Translations under genes and position numbers: made by a program | Assembly (NCBI GenBank): GCA_036501425.1 | Contig: DASYAI010000065.1 | Coordinates: 1 to 49,752 of the forward strand | DNA length: 49,752 nucleotides | Direction of reading: 5' to 3' | Origin: DATKRB01 sp036501425 | Lineage (GTDB): Bacteria; Actinomycetota; Acidimicrobiia; Acidimicrobiales; RAAP-2 | Shown: positions 19,615-28,644 of the stretch, one piece after another | Position numbering within the stretch: position 1 is the first letter of the stretch | Layout: every line of letters starts with the position of its first letter | Notes under the pieces: generated by a model | Told to the model about the DNA's origin: nothing | Databases searched by the model: none | What the model saw: the letters and a program-made list of their open reading frames with translations, nothing else

Positions 19615-20498
19615 GCCCGGAGCGAGCCCCGCTGTACCGGGTGCTGGCCGAGGTCGAGGTGCACCGGCCGGTCCTCGTGGTGGCGCTGGAGGGCTGGGTC
19701 GACGCGGGGATGGGAAGCGCCTCGGCGATGGCGGCGCTCATCTCGGAGTCCTCCGCCGTGCCGGTGGTGGAGTTCGACAGCGGCGAGCTGGTCGACCAGC
19801 GGGCCCGGAGGCCGGTCACCACGATCGCCGACGGGGTGATCACCGCCATCTCGTGGCCCGAGATCGTCGTCCATGCCGGCACGGACCGTGACGGCGCCGA
19901 CGTCCTGTACCTGTCGGGACCCGAACCCGACTTCCGGTGGCGCCCCTTCATCGAGGACGTGGTGGAGCTGGCCACCCGATGGGACGTGCGGATGGTGGTC
20001 AGCCTGGGCGCCTTTCCGGCGCCGGCTCCGCACACCCGACCGGTCCGGCTGGCGGCCACCGCGCCGCCGTCCTCGGCCCACATGCTCGAGGGCATCGGCG
20101 TCGTGCAGGGCGAGCTGGAGGTGCCCGCAGGCATCCATGCCGCCCTCGACCTGGCGTTCGACGAAGCTGGGGTCCAGGCAGTCAGCTTGTGGGCTCGGGT
20201 GCCCCACTACGTCGCCACCATGCCCTTCCCCGAGGCCAGCGCGGCGCTCATCGACGGGCTCGCGGCCGCAGCGGGGCTGGCCCTCGACGCGTCCTCGCTC
20301 CGGGCGGCGGCCGATGCGTCTCGCCGGACGGTCGACCGGCTGATCGCCGAGAACCGCGATCACGTCGCCATGGTGCACCAGCTCGAGCAGGCCGTCGACG
20401 CCGCCGAGGGCAACGCGCTCAGCGTCTCGGGCGATCTGCCGACGGGCGAGGAGCTGGCGGCCGAGCTGGAGCGCTACCTGCGCGACGAAGGCGACTGA
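19611..20498 (+). CDS. PAC2 family protein
   Basis: 295 residues from the GTG at 19611, which has CAGGTGG before it. RPVLVVALEGWVDAGMGSASAM, VTTIADGVITAISWPE and PSSAHMLEGIGVVQ are the marks of the PAC2 (proteasome assembly chaperone 2-like) family, common in Actinobacteria and Archaea. In proteasome-bearing Actinobacteria these are suspected assembly or binding factors, but their role is unproven. The C-terminus is helical and acidic. Divergent from the thioredoxin-TPR gene across the palindrome. Confidence 0.85.
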   Translation: MSPERAPLYRVLAEVEVHRPVLVVALEGWVDAGMGSASAMAALISESSAVPVVEFDSGELVDQRARRPVTTIADGVITAISWPEIVVHAGTDRDGADVLYLSGPEPDFRWRPFIEDVVELATRWDVRMVVSLGAFPAPAPHTRPVRLAATAPPSSAHMLEGIGVVQGELEVPAGIHAALDLAFDEAGVQAVSLWARVPHYVATMPFPEASAALIDGLAAAAGLALDASSLRAAADASRRTVDRLIAENRDHVAMVHQLEQAVDAAEGNALSVSGDLPTGEELAAELERYLRDEGD

Positions 20499-20556
20499 CC
20501 GCCCGCCGACCTCTGCTGATCGCCGCCGACCTCGCCCCCGGGAACGGGCCGACCGG

Positions 20557-20562
20557 TAGGGT
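20557..20562 (+). promoter_or_regulatory. -10-like hexamer for a leaderless LLM gene
   Basis: TAGGGT ends 6 nt before the ATG at 20569, with no ribosome site between. Same spacing as several other genes here. Confidence 0.45.
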
Positions 20563-20568
20563 CGGGCC

Positions 20569-21582
20569 ATGAAGGTCGACGGTTCCATCGGTTTCTCCCC
20601 GGGATCGGTCGGGGCCAACGCCCGGCGGGCCGAGGAGCTCGGCTACGACGGATGCTGGTCGGCGGAGACGGCCCACGACCCGTTCCTGCCCCTGGCGGTC
20701 GCCGCCGAGTGCACCGAGCGGCTCGAGTTGGGCACCTCCATCGCGGTGGCGTTCGCCCGCAACCCGATGAACCTGGCGGTGCTGGCGCACGACCTGCAGG
20801 TGGCCTCGAAGGGCCGCTTCCTGCTCGGGCTCGGGTCCCAGATCAAGCCGCACATCACCAAGCGCTACTCGATGCCCTGGTCGCGCCCGGCGGCCCGGAT
20901 GCGAGAGCTCGTGCTCGCCATCCGAGCCATCTGGGCCACCTGGGACACCGGGGCTCCCCTGGCCTTCCGGGGCGAGTTCTACACCCACACCCTCATGACC
21001 CCCATGTTCGACCCGGGCGCCAATCCGTTCGGACCTCCGGGGATCCTCCTCGCCGCGGTCGGCCAGCGCATGACCGAGGTGGCGGGCGAGGTGGCCGACG
21101 GCCTGCTCGTCCACGCCTTCACCACCGAGCGCTACCTGCGGGAGGTGACGGTGCCGGCACTCGAGCGCGGGGCGACCAAGGCCGGCCGCTCGGCGGCCGA
21201 CCTCCAGATCTCGTACCCGGGCTTCGTGGTCACCGGGCGCGACGAGGGCGAGCTGGCCCAGGCAGCCGACCGGGTGCGGAGCCAGATCGCCTTCTACGCC
21301 TCGACGCCGGCGTACCGGCCGGTGCTCGAGCTGCACGGCTGGGGCGACCTCCAGTCCGAGCTGCACGCGCTCACCCGGCGCGGCGACTGGGCTTCGATGG
21401 GGGCGCTCATCGACGACGAGGTGCTCGACGCATTCGCGGTCGTCGCCCCGCTCGACGAGGTGCCCGGCCGGATCGTCGAGCGCTTCGGCGACGTGGTGAA
21501 CCGGTTCGGCTTCTACACGCCCTACCCGGTCAGCGACGAGCAGTGGCGTCAGCTGCTGGCCGGGTTCAGACCACCACGTTGA
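20569..21582 (+). CDS. LLM-class F420-dependent oxidoreductase
   Basis: 337 residues. The start GFSPGSVGANARRAEELGYD and the segments TSIAVAFARNPMNLAVLAHDLQ and FLLGLGSQIKPHITKR are typical of luciferase-like TIM-barrel enzymes of the F420 branch (TIGR03617-like). They reduce or oxidise substrates with F420H2; the substrate is unknown. The last residues (RPPR) are encoded in a 17-nt repeat shared with the end of leuS, so the C-terminus may have been reshaped. Leaderless start proposed; convergent with leuS with a 1-nt gap. Confidence 0.88.
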   Translation: MKVDGSIGFSPGSVGANARRAEELGYDGCWSAETAHDPFLPLAVAAECTERLELGTSIAVAFARNPMNLAVLAHDLQVASKGRFLLGLGSQIKPHITKRYSMPWSRPAARMRELVLAIRAIWATWDTGAPLAFRGEFYTHTLMTPMFDPGANPFGPPGILLAAVGQRMTEVAGEVADGLLVHAFTTERYLREVTVPALERGATKAGRSAADLQISYPGFVVTGRDEGELAQAADRVRSQIAFYASTPAYRPVLELHGWGDLQSELHALTRRGDWASMGALIDDEVLDAFAVVAPLDEVPGRIVERFGDVVNRFGFYTPYPVSDEQWRQLLAGFRPPR

Positions 21583-21600
21583 ATCAGACCACCACGTTGA
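21566..21600. repeat. 17-nt direct repeat at the leuS / LLM convergent end
   Basis: TCAGACCACCACGTTGA occurs at 21566-21582 and again at 21584-21600, separated by one A. The first copy holds the LLM stop, the second the leuS stop and last codons (VNVVV). Confidence 0.85.
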
Positions 21601-24127
21601 CCAGCCGGGGGACCCGGACCACGACCCGCCGGGGCGTCCGCCCGGCCAGCTCGGCCACCACCTTGTCGAGGCCGAGGGCCAGCTCGCTCGCCGTCGGCTC
21701 GTCGATCCCCGGGACGACCTCGACCCGCTCGCGCAGCTTGCCGTTCACCTGCACCACCATCGTGACGGTCTCGTCCGCGGTCAACGCCGGGTCGAAGTCG
21801 GGCCACCGCTGGGCGTGGACGCCGCCCGCGTCGCCGTCGTGGTGGCGACGGTCCCACAACTCGGCGGCGATGTGGGGGGTCATGGGGGCGAGCAGGAGCA
21901 GGAGGGTGTCGTACGCCTCACCCAGCACCGCAGCCGAGGGGCCACGGCCGTCGGCGCGGACCGACCGCTGCAGCAGGTTGACGTGCTCGCGAACGTGCGC
22001 CACCGCGGTGTTGTACGACCCCCGCTCGAAGTCCGCGGTGACCGCCTCGATCAGCCGGTGGGTCGCCCGCCGGAGCGCACGGTCCTCGTCGGCGGGCGCC
22101 CCGGGGGTGACCGCCGCCTCCGATCCGGGAAGGTCGCCGGTGGGCGGGTCGGCGGTCAGCAACCGCCACAACCGGTCGAGGAACCGCCCGCACCCGTCGA
22201 TCACCTCGTCGGTCTGGTCGGTCCAGTCGAAGTCGTCGGCCGGGGGCCCCACCGCCAGGTGGAACAGTCGGAGGGCGTCGGCGCCCACCGAGGCGTAGTA
22301 CGCCGAGGGCGCGATCAGGTTGCCCTTGGACTTGGACATCTTGGTGCCGTCCATCCGGATCATGCCCTGGGCGAAGTACTTGGCGAACGGCTCGCGCCCG
22401 ACGCCCTCGGCCAACCCGACGTCGACCAGCGCCCGGGTGAAGAAGCGGGCATAGAGCAGGTGGAGGATGGCGTGCTCGATACCGCCGATGTAGTGGTCGA
22501 CCGGCATCCACCGACGGGCGGCGGACGGGTCGAAGGGGACCTGCTGACCGAGTGGATCGCAGAAGCGCAGGAAGTACCAGCTCGAGTCCACGAAGGTGTC
22601 CATGGTGTCGGTCTCGCGGGTCGCCGGGCCGCCACAGCGCGGGCACGTGGTGCGCAAGAAGCCCTCGTGGGACGCCAACGGCGACTGGCCGGTCGGCGCG
22701 AAGGCAACGTCGTCGGGGGCGAGCACCGGTAGCTGGTCCTCGGGGACCGGAACGGGCCCGTCGGTCGGGCAGTACACCACCGGGATCGGGCAGCCCCAGA
22801 AGCGCTGGCGTGAGACCAGCCAGTCCCGGAGCCGGTAGTGGACGGTCCGGGTGCCGACGCCGAGGGACTCGAGCCGCTCGATCGCAGCCGCCTTGGCCGG
22901 CCCGATCTCGAGCCCGTCGAGGAACCCGCTGTTGATCTTGACCCCGTCGCCGGAGAACGCGCCCCCGCCGGCGTCCTCCCATCCGGGCGGGGGGGCCACC
23001 GTCCGTACGGCGGGCAGACCGTGGGCCCGGGCGAACGCCCAGTCCCGCTCGTCCTCGGCCGGCACGGCCATGATCGCCCCCGTGCCGTAGCCCATCAGGA
23101 CGTAATCCGCCACGTACAGCGGGACCGCGGCGCCGGTGAACGGGTTCACCACGTGGCTGCCGGTGAACGCGCCCCGCTTGGCCGCCTCGGGCCCGGTGCC
23201 CCCCGCCGTCGTTCGCTCGATCTCCGTCGCCGACGCGGCGAGCTGCCGGACCTCGTCGACCCCGGCGCGTTGGGCCGGGGTGGTGAGCTCGTCGACCAGC
23301 GGGTGCTCGGGCGCCATCACCGCGTAGGTCATCCCGAACAGCGTGTCGGGCCGGGTGGTGAACACCCGCAACGAGAGCGCCGGCCGGCCGTCCGAGCCGT
23401 CGCGCCCGCTCACGGCCAGGTCCAGCTCGGCTCCTTCGGAGCGCCCGATCCAGTTGCGCTGCATCGTCTTGACCCGCTCGGGCCAATCGAGGGCGTCGAG
23501 GGCCGCGAGGAGCTCGTCGGCATAGGCCGTGATCCGGAAGAACCACTGCTCGAGGTCACGCCGTTCCACCAGGTCGCCCGAGCGCTCGCAGGTGCCGTCG
23601 GCGAGCACCTGCTCGTTGGCCAGCACGGTCTGGCACCCCGGGCACCAGTTCACCGGCGCGGTGGCCCGATACGCCAGTCCGGCCTCGAGCAGCCGGAGGA
23701 AGATGGTCTGGGTCCCCCGGATGTAGGAGGGATCATGACTACGGACCTCGCGGCGCCAGTCGTACACCGCTCCCAGCCGGACGAGGGACTCCTTCAGCTC
23801 GGCGATCCGGGCGTCGGTGAAGGCCCGGGGATGGGCCCCGGTCTTGATGGCCGCGTTCTCCGCCGGAAGCCCGAACGAGTCGAAACCCAGGGGTGAGAGC
23901 ACGGCGTACCCGAGCATGGTCCGGTAGCGGACGATCAGGTCGCCGAAGGTGTAGTTGCGGACATGGCCCTGATGGGCCGGCCCGGACGGGTAGGGGTACA
24001 TGCACAGGGCGTAGAAGCTCGGGCGGGGGTCGTCGTTGTCCACCTCGTAGGTGCCTTCGGCGAGCCACCGTGCTTGCCACTTGCGCTCGATCGCGTCGAC
24101 GTCGTAGGCCTTCGGCACGACGAGCAT
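21584..24127 (-). CDS. leuS: Leucine--tRNA ligase
   Basis: 847 residues, normal length for bacterial LeuRS. The class I HIGH motif appears as HQGH at residues 52-55 (YPSGPAHQGH) and KMSKS is intact near residue 596 (GTKMSKSKGN). The CP1 editing domain (VFTTRPDTLFGMTY) and zinc-binding Cys pairs (CPGC) are present. It charges tRNA-Leu. Start ATG at 24127; no ribosome site is obvious. Divergent from the tRNA-Ala gene and convergent with the LLM gene. Confidence 0.97.
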   Translation of the reverse strand: MLVVPKAYDVDAIERKWQARWLAEGTYEVDNDDPRPSFYALCMYPYPSGPAHQGHVRNYTFGDLIVRYRTMLGYAVLSPLGFDSFGLPAENAAIKTGAHPRAFTDARIAELKESLVRLGAVYDWRREVRSHDPSYIRGTQTIFLRLLEAGLAYRATAPVNWCPGCQTVLANEQVLADGTCERSGDLVERRDLEQWFFRITAYADELLAALDALDWPERVKTMQRNWIGRSEGAELDLAVSGRDGSDGRPALSLRVFTTRPDTLFGMTYAVMAPEHPLVDELTTPAQRAGVDEVRQLAASATEIERTTAGGTGPEAAKRGAFTGSHVVNPFTGAAVPLYVADYVLMGYGTGAIMAVPAEDERDWAFARAHGLPAVRTVAPPPGWEDAGGGAFSGDGVKINSGFLDGLEIGPAKAAAIERLESLGVGTRTVHYRLRDWLVSRQRFWGCPIPVVYCPTDGPVPVPEDQLPVLAPDDVAFAPTGQSPLASHEGFLRTTCPRCGGPATRETDTMDTFVDSSWYFLRFCDPLGQQVPFDPSAARRWMPVDHYIGGIEHAILHLLYARFFTRALVDVGLAEGVGREPFAKYFAQGMIRMDGTKMSKSKGNLIAPSAYYASVGADALRLFHLAVGPPADDFDWTDQTDEVIDGCGRFLDRLWRLLTADPPTGDLPGSEAAVTPGAPADEDRALRRATHRLIEAVTADFERGSYNTAVAHVREHVNLLQRSVRADGRGPSAAVLGEAYDTLLLLLAPMTPHIAAELWDRRHHDGDAGGVHAQRWPDFDPALTADETVTMVVQVNGKLRERVEVVPGIDEPTASELALGLDKVVAELAGRTPRRVVVRVPRLVNVVV

Positions 24128-24237
24128 GCTAAGGCGTCTCGACCCACCCCCGATGCAGCCCGCCGGCAGGCTCGCCGGGTCGGACCGGCCGCTCGGAGGG
24201 GCGCGGCGGAGGCGCTATCGTGGCCAACCGTTGCTAC

Positions 24238-24314
24238 GGGGGCGTAGCTCAGTTGGTAGAGCGCTTGACTGGCAGTCAAGAGGTTCGTGGGTTCAAGTCC
24301 CATCGCCTCCACCA
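24238..24314 (+). tRNA. tRNA-Ala (anticodon GGC)
   Basis: 77 nt including an encoded CCA. The acceptor stem pairs GGGGGCG with CGCCTCC and includes the alanine identity pair G3:U70. D arm GCTCAGTTGGTAGAGC, anticodon arm CTTGA-CTGGCAG-TCAAG with anticodon GGC, and T arm GTGGGTTCAAGTCCCAT are all intact. A possible -10 (TATCGT, 24216-24221) lies 16 nt upstream. Confidence 0.97.
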
Positions 24315-24317
24315 GAA

Positions 24318-24356
24318 AGGCGCAGGTCAGGGGGTGTTTTACCTGCTAGGTGCCTT
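24318..24356 (+). terminator. Possible hairpin after tRNA-Ala
   Basis: GCAGGT (24322-24327) pairs with ACCTGC (24341-24346), and flanking AAGGC (24317-24321 region) can pair with GCCTT (near 24352-24356). The loop contains GTTTT but there is no T-run after the stem, so this is a weak call. It may serve both the tRNA and the convergent secreted-protein gene. Confidence 0.3.
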
Positions 24357-24361
24357 CGACG

Positions 24362-24895
24362 TCAGCAGGCCCACTTGCCCGTGATCATCACCATTCCCGA
24401 AGCTGAGCCCGGATCAGCTTGACTCGGGGAGAGCTCCATCTTGGTGAGGCTGCCACCCTTTGCTTTGGGTGCGAGGGTGAGGGAGCCTGATCCGGTCGGA
24501 GTGTTGGCCCCGCCCGCGCTCCACGTATCGAGCGGCGTTCCGGTTGGCGAGGTGGCCGCAAGGGTGAGCTCATCGGGATAGATGGCCGGGTATGGCGTCT
24601 GGCCCACCTTCGCCTCGAGGACGAGCGCCCACGTGGCCTTCGTTGGCTGGACGTTGTGGTCGGTCATGTACACACGGACCGTGTACAGACCCGCGGCCGC
24701 GGAGGCGTTGTCCGCCTGGCAACTCTTGGTCTTGTCGAACGTGAGCGTGCCAGTGACCTGGCCCGAAACGGTGAACGATGAGGCAGCCGACTTGTGCTTT
24801 GCCTTCTTAGCCGAGGCGTGAGCTGTGCCGGAAGCCACCACGAGGACTACGAGCGCCAAGGCGGTTGAACGGGCCAGGCAGGAGCGCGCAGTCAT
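24362..24895 (-). CDS. Small secreted protein of unknown function
   Basis: 177 residues. A clear signal peptide (RSTALALVVLVVASGTAHA) is followed by a Lys-rich stretch and a beta-rich domain (FTVSGQVTGTLTF, LYTVRVYMTDHNV, ATWALVLEAKVG) ending in GKWAC. The two mature Cys residues (about 59 and 177) could form a disulfide. The pattern resembles small actinobacterial surface proteins of the LpqH type, but without the lipobox, so that link is tentative. Expected to be exported or cell-surface bound. Confidence 0.65.
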   Translation of the reverse strand: MTARSCLARSTALALVVLVVASGTAHASAKKAKHKSAASSFTVSGQVTGTLTFDKTKSCQADNASAAAGLYTVRVYMTDHNVQPTKATWALVLEAKVGQTPYPAIYPDELTLAATSPTGTPLDTWSAGGANTPTGSGSLTLAPKAKGGSLTKMELSPSQADPGSASGMVMITGKWAC

Positions 24896-25175
24896 CGTCG
24901 CGCCGAACCACCACAGCGGGAGTCGGGCCGAAGCTCGATTTGGATCATCTGCGAGGAGCGGGTCATGGGCTGCCCTTGGTGCTGGCCACTACGTATTGAT
25001 GACGTTGCCTGTCTTGTTGATACGGATCTGGCCGTCATCGGGGGTCGGATCGCCGGGAAGAGCCATCGCGACGCCGCTTGGTTCGGGCTCAGCGCAGCAA
25101 GGCTTGGGTCGCCGTCCATGCGCACGGTGCCCGTGCGTCAGCGCGACCCCGTCGGTAGGCAAGCTGTCCACACGG
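24896..25175. other. Intergenic region, no gene seen
   Basis: About 280 nt with lower GC than its surroundings, between the start of the secreted-protein gene and the end of the permease gene. All frames give short, compositionally poor ORFs. It presumably carries the promoter of the secreted protein, but no convincing hexamer pair is seen. Confidence 0.5.
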
Positions 25176-27410
25176 TCACTCGTTTCTCGCAACCTCGGGT
25201 CCAGTGATCCGATCGAGGAGCGGGAAGGTGGCGGCGATGATGGCGAGCGACGCCGCAACGCCGCCGAGGACCGTTGCCCAATACCCCACTCCCGGGACGC
25301 TGAAAGCGATCCCGACCTGTGAGTGCAGATATAGGGCAGCCGAGACCAGGCCGACGACGATCGACACCGCTGCCACCAGAAGAAGCGGGAGCGCACTCTC
25401 CAGTGCGACCACGCGGTGTAAGAGCGCGGTCGAGACCCCGGTCAGTCGGAGGAGGCTGAAGGGGCGCTTTCGTTCCCCCAGGCCGGCAGCGACGCTCACC
25501 GCCAGGCTGCAGGCGGCGATGATCAGGCTGGCCACGATGATCACGTCGGCCATGTCCTGGATCATGGTCAGCGTGCGGGCGGTCGATGGGCCGAGGGACG
25601 AGACCGTAACCGGCGTTCCTTGGTAGGGAAAGGCTGCTTCGAGGGCGGTCCGCGCTACCTCGATGGCACCCGAGCTCCCGTCGGTGGCCACGACGACCGC
25701 GTCGACCGGCAGCTTCCCGACCTCCGCGGCAGACAGGTGGGCCGACGGCCAGGTCGTGGTCGACGCGTGTGGGTTATTGCCGAGGATCGCCGTGAAGAAC
25801 CAGCCGATGGTGGCCGCCGTGGCTCCCGGCGCGCATTTGCCGATGGCCGGCGTCCTCGCCAACGGGTCGCAAGCGACGATCCCAGACGAGTTCCACTGCT
25901 GGCCGGCCGACGGGCTCTGATGGACAATGGTCGCGGCGCGCACCCCCGGAGTGGTGCGGAGCTCGCTCAGTACCGTTGCCGGCACGGACGGCACCTCGCT
26001 CGATGCGGGGCAGTTCGAGTTCGAGAAGGCGCAGAACGGCTGGGCCAGCGTGTCCAGGCCAGTACCTCCTACCCCGGTATCGGTCGCAGAGGCGATGGAG
26101 CTCAACGCCCCGATCACCGCGCTCGTGACGAAGAGGGCGATCACGAGCCCGCTCACGAAACGGAAGGCGGCCTTGGGGTTGTCGAGCAGTCGCCGCCCAG
26201 CGATGAGCGAGGAGGGCCGGTTCCCCCGGTTGGCCATGAGTCGCGCGCCGGCCGTGGTGAACCACGGCCCAGCGAGCACGAGTCCCACCACGAGAAGCAC
26301 GAATCCGACGAGCAGCTCGAGGAGCTGTCCGCCGATGGCGCCGGGCTTGCCCGCCCCGTCGAAGTAGGCGAGCACCCCGATGCCGGCGAGCAGGGGCATG
26401 ATCCGGACCATCCGTGGCGGCCGCGAAGACGTTCGCCGTTTGGCACCGAGCGGCGAGATCTGCACCCGGTGGAGCGCCAGTCGGGCAGAGATGATGGCGG
26501 CAACCGGGACGCCGATCACCGCGATCGAGACGTCGACCCACTGCAGCGAAAGGTCGCCCGGGGAAAGCGGGGACCCGGTGAAGGGCACGTGATAGAGGAG
26601 GGGTCGAAAGGCGAAGAAGAGACCGAATCCGACGGCAACGCCCACGACCGAGGCGACCACCGCCTCCACCGCCGAGACCACCGAGATCTGGTGCGGCGTG
26701 GCACCGATGAGCCGCATCGCGGCGAAACGCTCCTCACGACGGGCCGCCGACAAGCGGCTGGCAGTGGCGATCAGGATCAGCACCGGCAACAAGAGCGCCA
26801 CCGCCCCGCCCGCCAGGATGAACTCGAGAACCGGTCCGCTCCCGATCGTGCTCTCGCAGGCATAGCAACTTGCCGGCGTGCGCTGGATGGCGGCCACCTG
26901 GACCACGCCGGGGGCCTTCGAGAGCTGGTGCACGGTGTGGCCGATCACGATGATCAGTGAGTTGGGAGAGGGAAGCCCCGCCGCACCGATGACCCCGATC
27001 TGGCGTCCCGGAAAACGATTCCCTAGCTGGTCGGCGGGCACCGACTTCAGGAGCGACGAGAGCGCGGGCGAGGCGTAGTACTCACCGGGGTCCGGCAGAT
27101 GGGCGATCCCAGGCAAGGCCGGAGCACCCGGCCCGGTGGTCGCAACGTCGACCCGGTTGATGGCCTGGTTGTCGAACTCGTCGGTGCCCGACAGCCACCA
27201 CAGCGGGTCCGCACTGGAGCCTGGCGGGACGCCCTGTGCCGAGGTGTCGAGCCATGCACCCCGGTCGGTCTGGGCGTGGAGCCCGTTCATGCCAGCGAGG
27301 GCGGCCAGCAGCAGGCCCACCCCCAGTGCGACGGCGACTGCGGTGATGAGGACACGCAATGCGGCTTCACGCCCGCTGCCGAGCGTCAGCCGCAGGCCGA
27401 GCCGGATCAT
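25176..27410 (-). CDS. ABC transporter permease, FtsX family
   Basis: 744 residues; the ATG at 27410 overlaps the ATPase stop as ATGA. One hydrophobic segment at the N-terminus (VLITAVAVALGVGLLLAALAG), a large extracellular region with paired Cys (CYAC), then a FtsX block with RREERFAAMRLIGATP, a second extracellular region, and a final FtsX block with GERKRPFSLLRLTGVS. This duplicated FtsX layout is typical of peptide- or lipid-related ABC exporters of the MacB/DevC type. With the ATPase and PadR regulator it forms a three-gene operon likely to export a toxic or cell-envelope compound. Confidence 0.88.
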   Translation of the reverse strand: MIRLGLRLTLGSGREAALRVLITAVAVALGVGLLLAALAGMNGLHAQTDRGAWLDTSAQGVPPGSSADPLWWLSGTDEFDNQAINRVDVATTGPGAPALPGIAHLPDPGEYYASPALSSLLKSVPADQLGNRFPGRQIGVIGAAGLPSPNSLIIVIGHTVHQLSKAPGVVQVAAIQRTPASCYACESTIGSGPVLEFILAGGAVALLLPVLILIATASRLSAARREERFAAMRLIGATPHQISVVSAVEAVVASVVGVAVGFGLFFAFRPLLYHVPFTGSPLSPGDLSLQWVDVSIAVIGVPVAAIISARLALHRVQISPLGAKRRTSSRPPRMVRIMPLLAGIGVLAYFDGAGKPGAIGGQLLELLVGFVLLVVGLVLAGPWFTTAGARLMANRGNRPSSLIAGRRLLDNPKAAFRFVSGLVIALFVTSAVIGALSSIASATDTGVGGTGLDTLAQPFCAFSNSNCPASSEVPSVPATVLSELRTTPGVRAATIVHQSPSAGQQWNSSGIVACDPLARTPAIGKCAPGATAATIGWFFTAILGNNPHASTTTWPSAHLSAAEVGKLPVDAVVVATDGSSGAIEVARTALEAAFPYQGTPVTVSSLGPSTARTLTMIQDMADVIIVASLIIAACSLAVSVAAGLGERKRPFSLLRLTGVSTALLHRVVALESALPLLLVAAVSIVVGLVSAALYLHSQVGIAFSVPGVGYWATVLGGVAASLAIIAATFPLLDRITGPEVARNE

Positions 27411-28123
27411 CCCGGCACCTTCGCGGCGGCGGCCACCCGCCCGTCACGCACGATCACCTCTCGGTCGGCGTAGGCGGCCACCCGGGGCTCGTGGGTGACG
27501 AGGATCACCGTCGTTCCCCGCTCCCGTACCGCGCGGGTCATGAGATTCATGACCAGCTCCCCGCTCAGCGAGTCGAGCGACCCGGTCGGTTCGTCGGCGA
27601 ACAGCACGTCAGGATGGGCCACGAGGCCGCGGGCGAGGGCGACGCGCTGGGACTGGCCGCCCGACATTTCGCCGGTGCGGTGGCGCTCCATGCCGTCGAG
27701 CTCGAGGAGCTCGAACCAGTGCCGCGCCGCTCGGAGGGCCTCGTCCCGGTGCATGCCGTCAAGCAGCAGCGGCAGGGCGATGTTCTCCTCGGCGGTCAGC
27801 TCCGGTACGAGCTGGCCGAACTGGAACACGAAGCCGAAGCGCTCACGCCGTAGCCGGGAACGCTCCGCCTCCCGCAGGGTGTCGAGGCGCTGGCCGTCGA
27901 AGTAGACCTCGCCGGCGTCCGGGACGAGGATGCCGGCCAGGCAGTGGAGCAGCGTGGACTTCCCCGAGCCGCTGGGGCCCATCACGGCCAGGATCTCGCC
28001 TCGTTGCACCGACGCGCTCGCCCCGCGCAGCGCGGGGGTCTCGCGGAAAGAGAGCACGAGGTCTCGGGCCTCGACGACCACACCGCCGTCCGCCACGAGG
28101 GAAGCGCCATTCGCACCGTTCAC
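27407..28123 (-). CDS. ABC transporter ATP-binding protein (MacB/LolD-like)
   Basis: 238 residues from a GTG at 28123 that overlaps the padR stop as GTGA. Walker A GPSGSGKST at 49-57, a Q-loop in FVFQFGQLVPELTAEEN, signature MSGGQSQRVALARGL, Walker B VLFADEPTGSLD and the switch His in VTHEP. It energises the FtsX permease encoded just downstream. The ELTAEENIALPLLL motif is typical of ATPases that serve FtsX-type permeases. Confidence 0.93.
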   Translation of the reverse strand: MNGANGASLVADGGVVVEARDLVLSFRETPALRGASASVQRGEILAVMGPSGSGKSTLLHCLAGILVPDAGEVYFDGQRLDTLREAERSRLRRERFGFVFQFGQLVPELTAEENIALPLLLDGMHRDEALRAARHWFELLELDGMERHRTGEMSGGQSQRVALARGLVAHPDVLFADEPTGSLDSLSGELVMNLMTRAVRERGTTVILVTHEPRVAAYADREVIVRDGRVAAAAKVPG

Positions 28124-28644
28124 GATGCCACCACGTCGGCCAGCGCGGTGAGCCGTGCTGCGGTGAGGTCGATCCAGCGCATGTCGGCTTCGAGGTGGAA
28201 CAGGCCGTGATCGGCCAGCAGCGCGTCGACCAGGTTGCCCCGTTGCTTGAGGTCGGTGAGCTCGCGCATCCGTTGCAGGTGCGCCCCTCGCTGCACATCG
28301 AGGTACTCCTCGGCCGGTCGACCGAGCATGAGCGAGAGCACCACCTTGACGAAGAGGTCGCTTTGGAGGTGGGGCTCGGCCGGGACGGGTTCGGCCAGCC
28401 ATGCCTCCACCTCGCTCTTCCCCGCCTCGGTAATGGCGTACCGCTTGCGGTCCGGCCCGGCGCCGGGTTCGACCGCTCCTGGGGTCGCTTTTCCGTCCCG
28501 CGCCAGGCGGGCGAGGGTGGCGTAGACCTGGCCAAACGGCAAGGGCCGGCCACGGCCGAAGTAGGTGTCGTAGTCACGCTTCAGGTCGTAGCCGTGGCTC
28601 GGTTCACGATCGAGGAGCCCGAGGAGGGCCATGGGAACGCTCAT
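28120..28644 (-). CDS. PadR family transcriptional regulator
   Basis: 174 residues. The N-terminal winged helix has ALLGLLDREPSHGYDLKR and FGQVYATLARLARDG with DRKRYAITEAGK, the PadR/VirgR signature; the C-terminus is a dimerisation helix. It heads the operon with the ABC transporter and very likely represses it until the exported compound binds. The start ATG lies at or one base from the predicted transcription start, so the mRNA should be leaderless, and a perfect palindrome covers the promoter. Confidence 0.9.
   Translation of the reverse strand: MSVPMALLGLLDREPSHGYDLKRDYDTYFGRGRPLPFGQVYATLARLARDGKATPGAVEPGAGPDRKRYAITEAGKSEVEAWLAEPVPAEPHLQSDLFVKVVLSLMLGRPAEEYLDVQRGAHLQRMRELTDLKQRGNLVDALLADHGLFHLEADMRWIDLTAARLTALADVVAS

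Noticed and set aside
24318..24356. Strong rho-independent terminator after tRNA-Ala
   Set aside because: The stem is short with a large loop and lacks a following T-run; kept only as a weak candidate.
27944..28210. Short plus-strand ORFs antisense to the ABC ATPase
   Set aside because: No ribosome site or domain, and the opposite strand carries the true ATPase.
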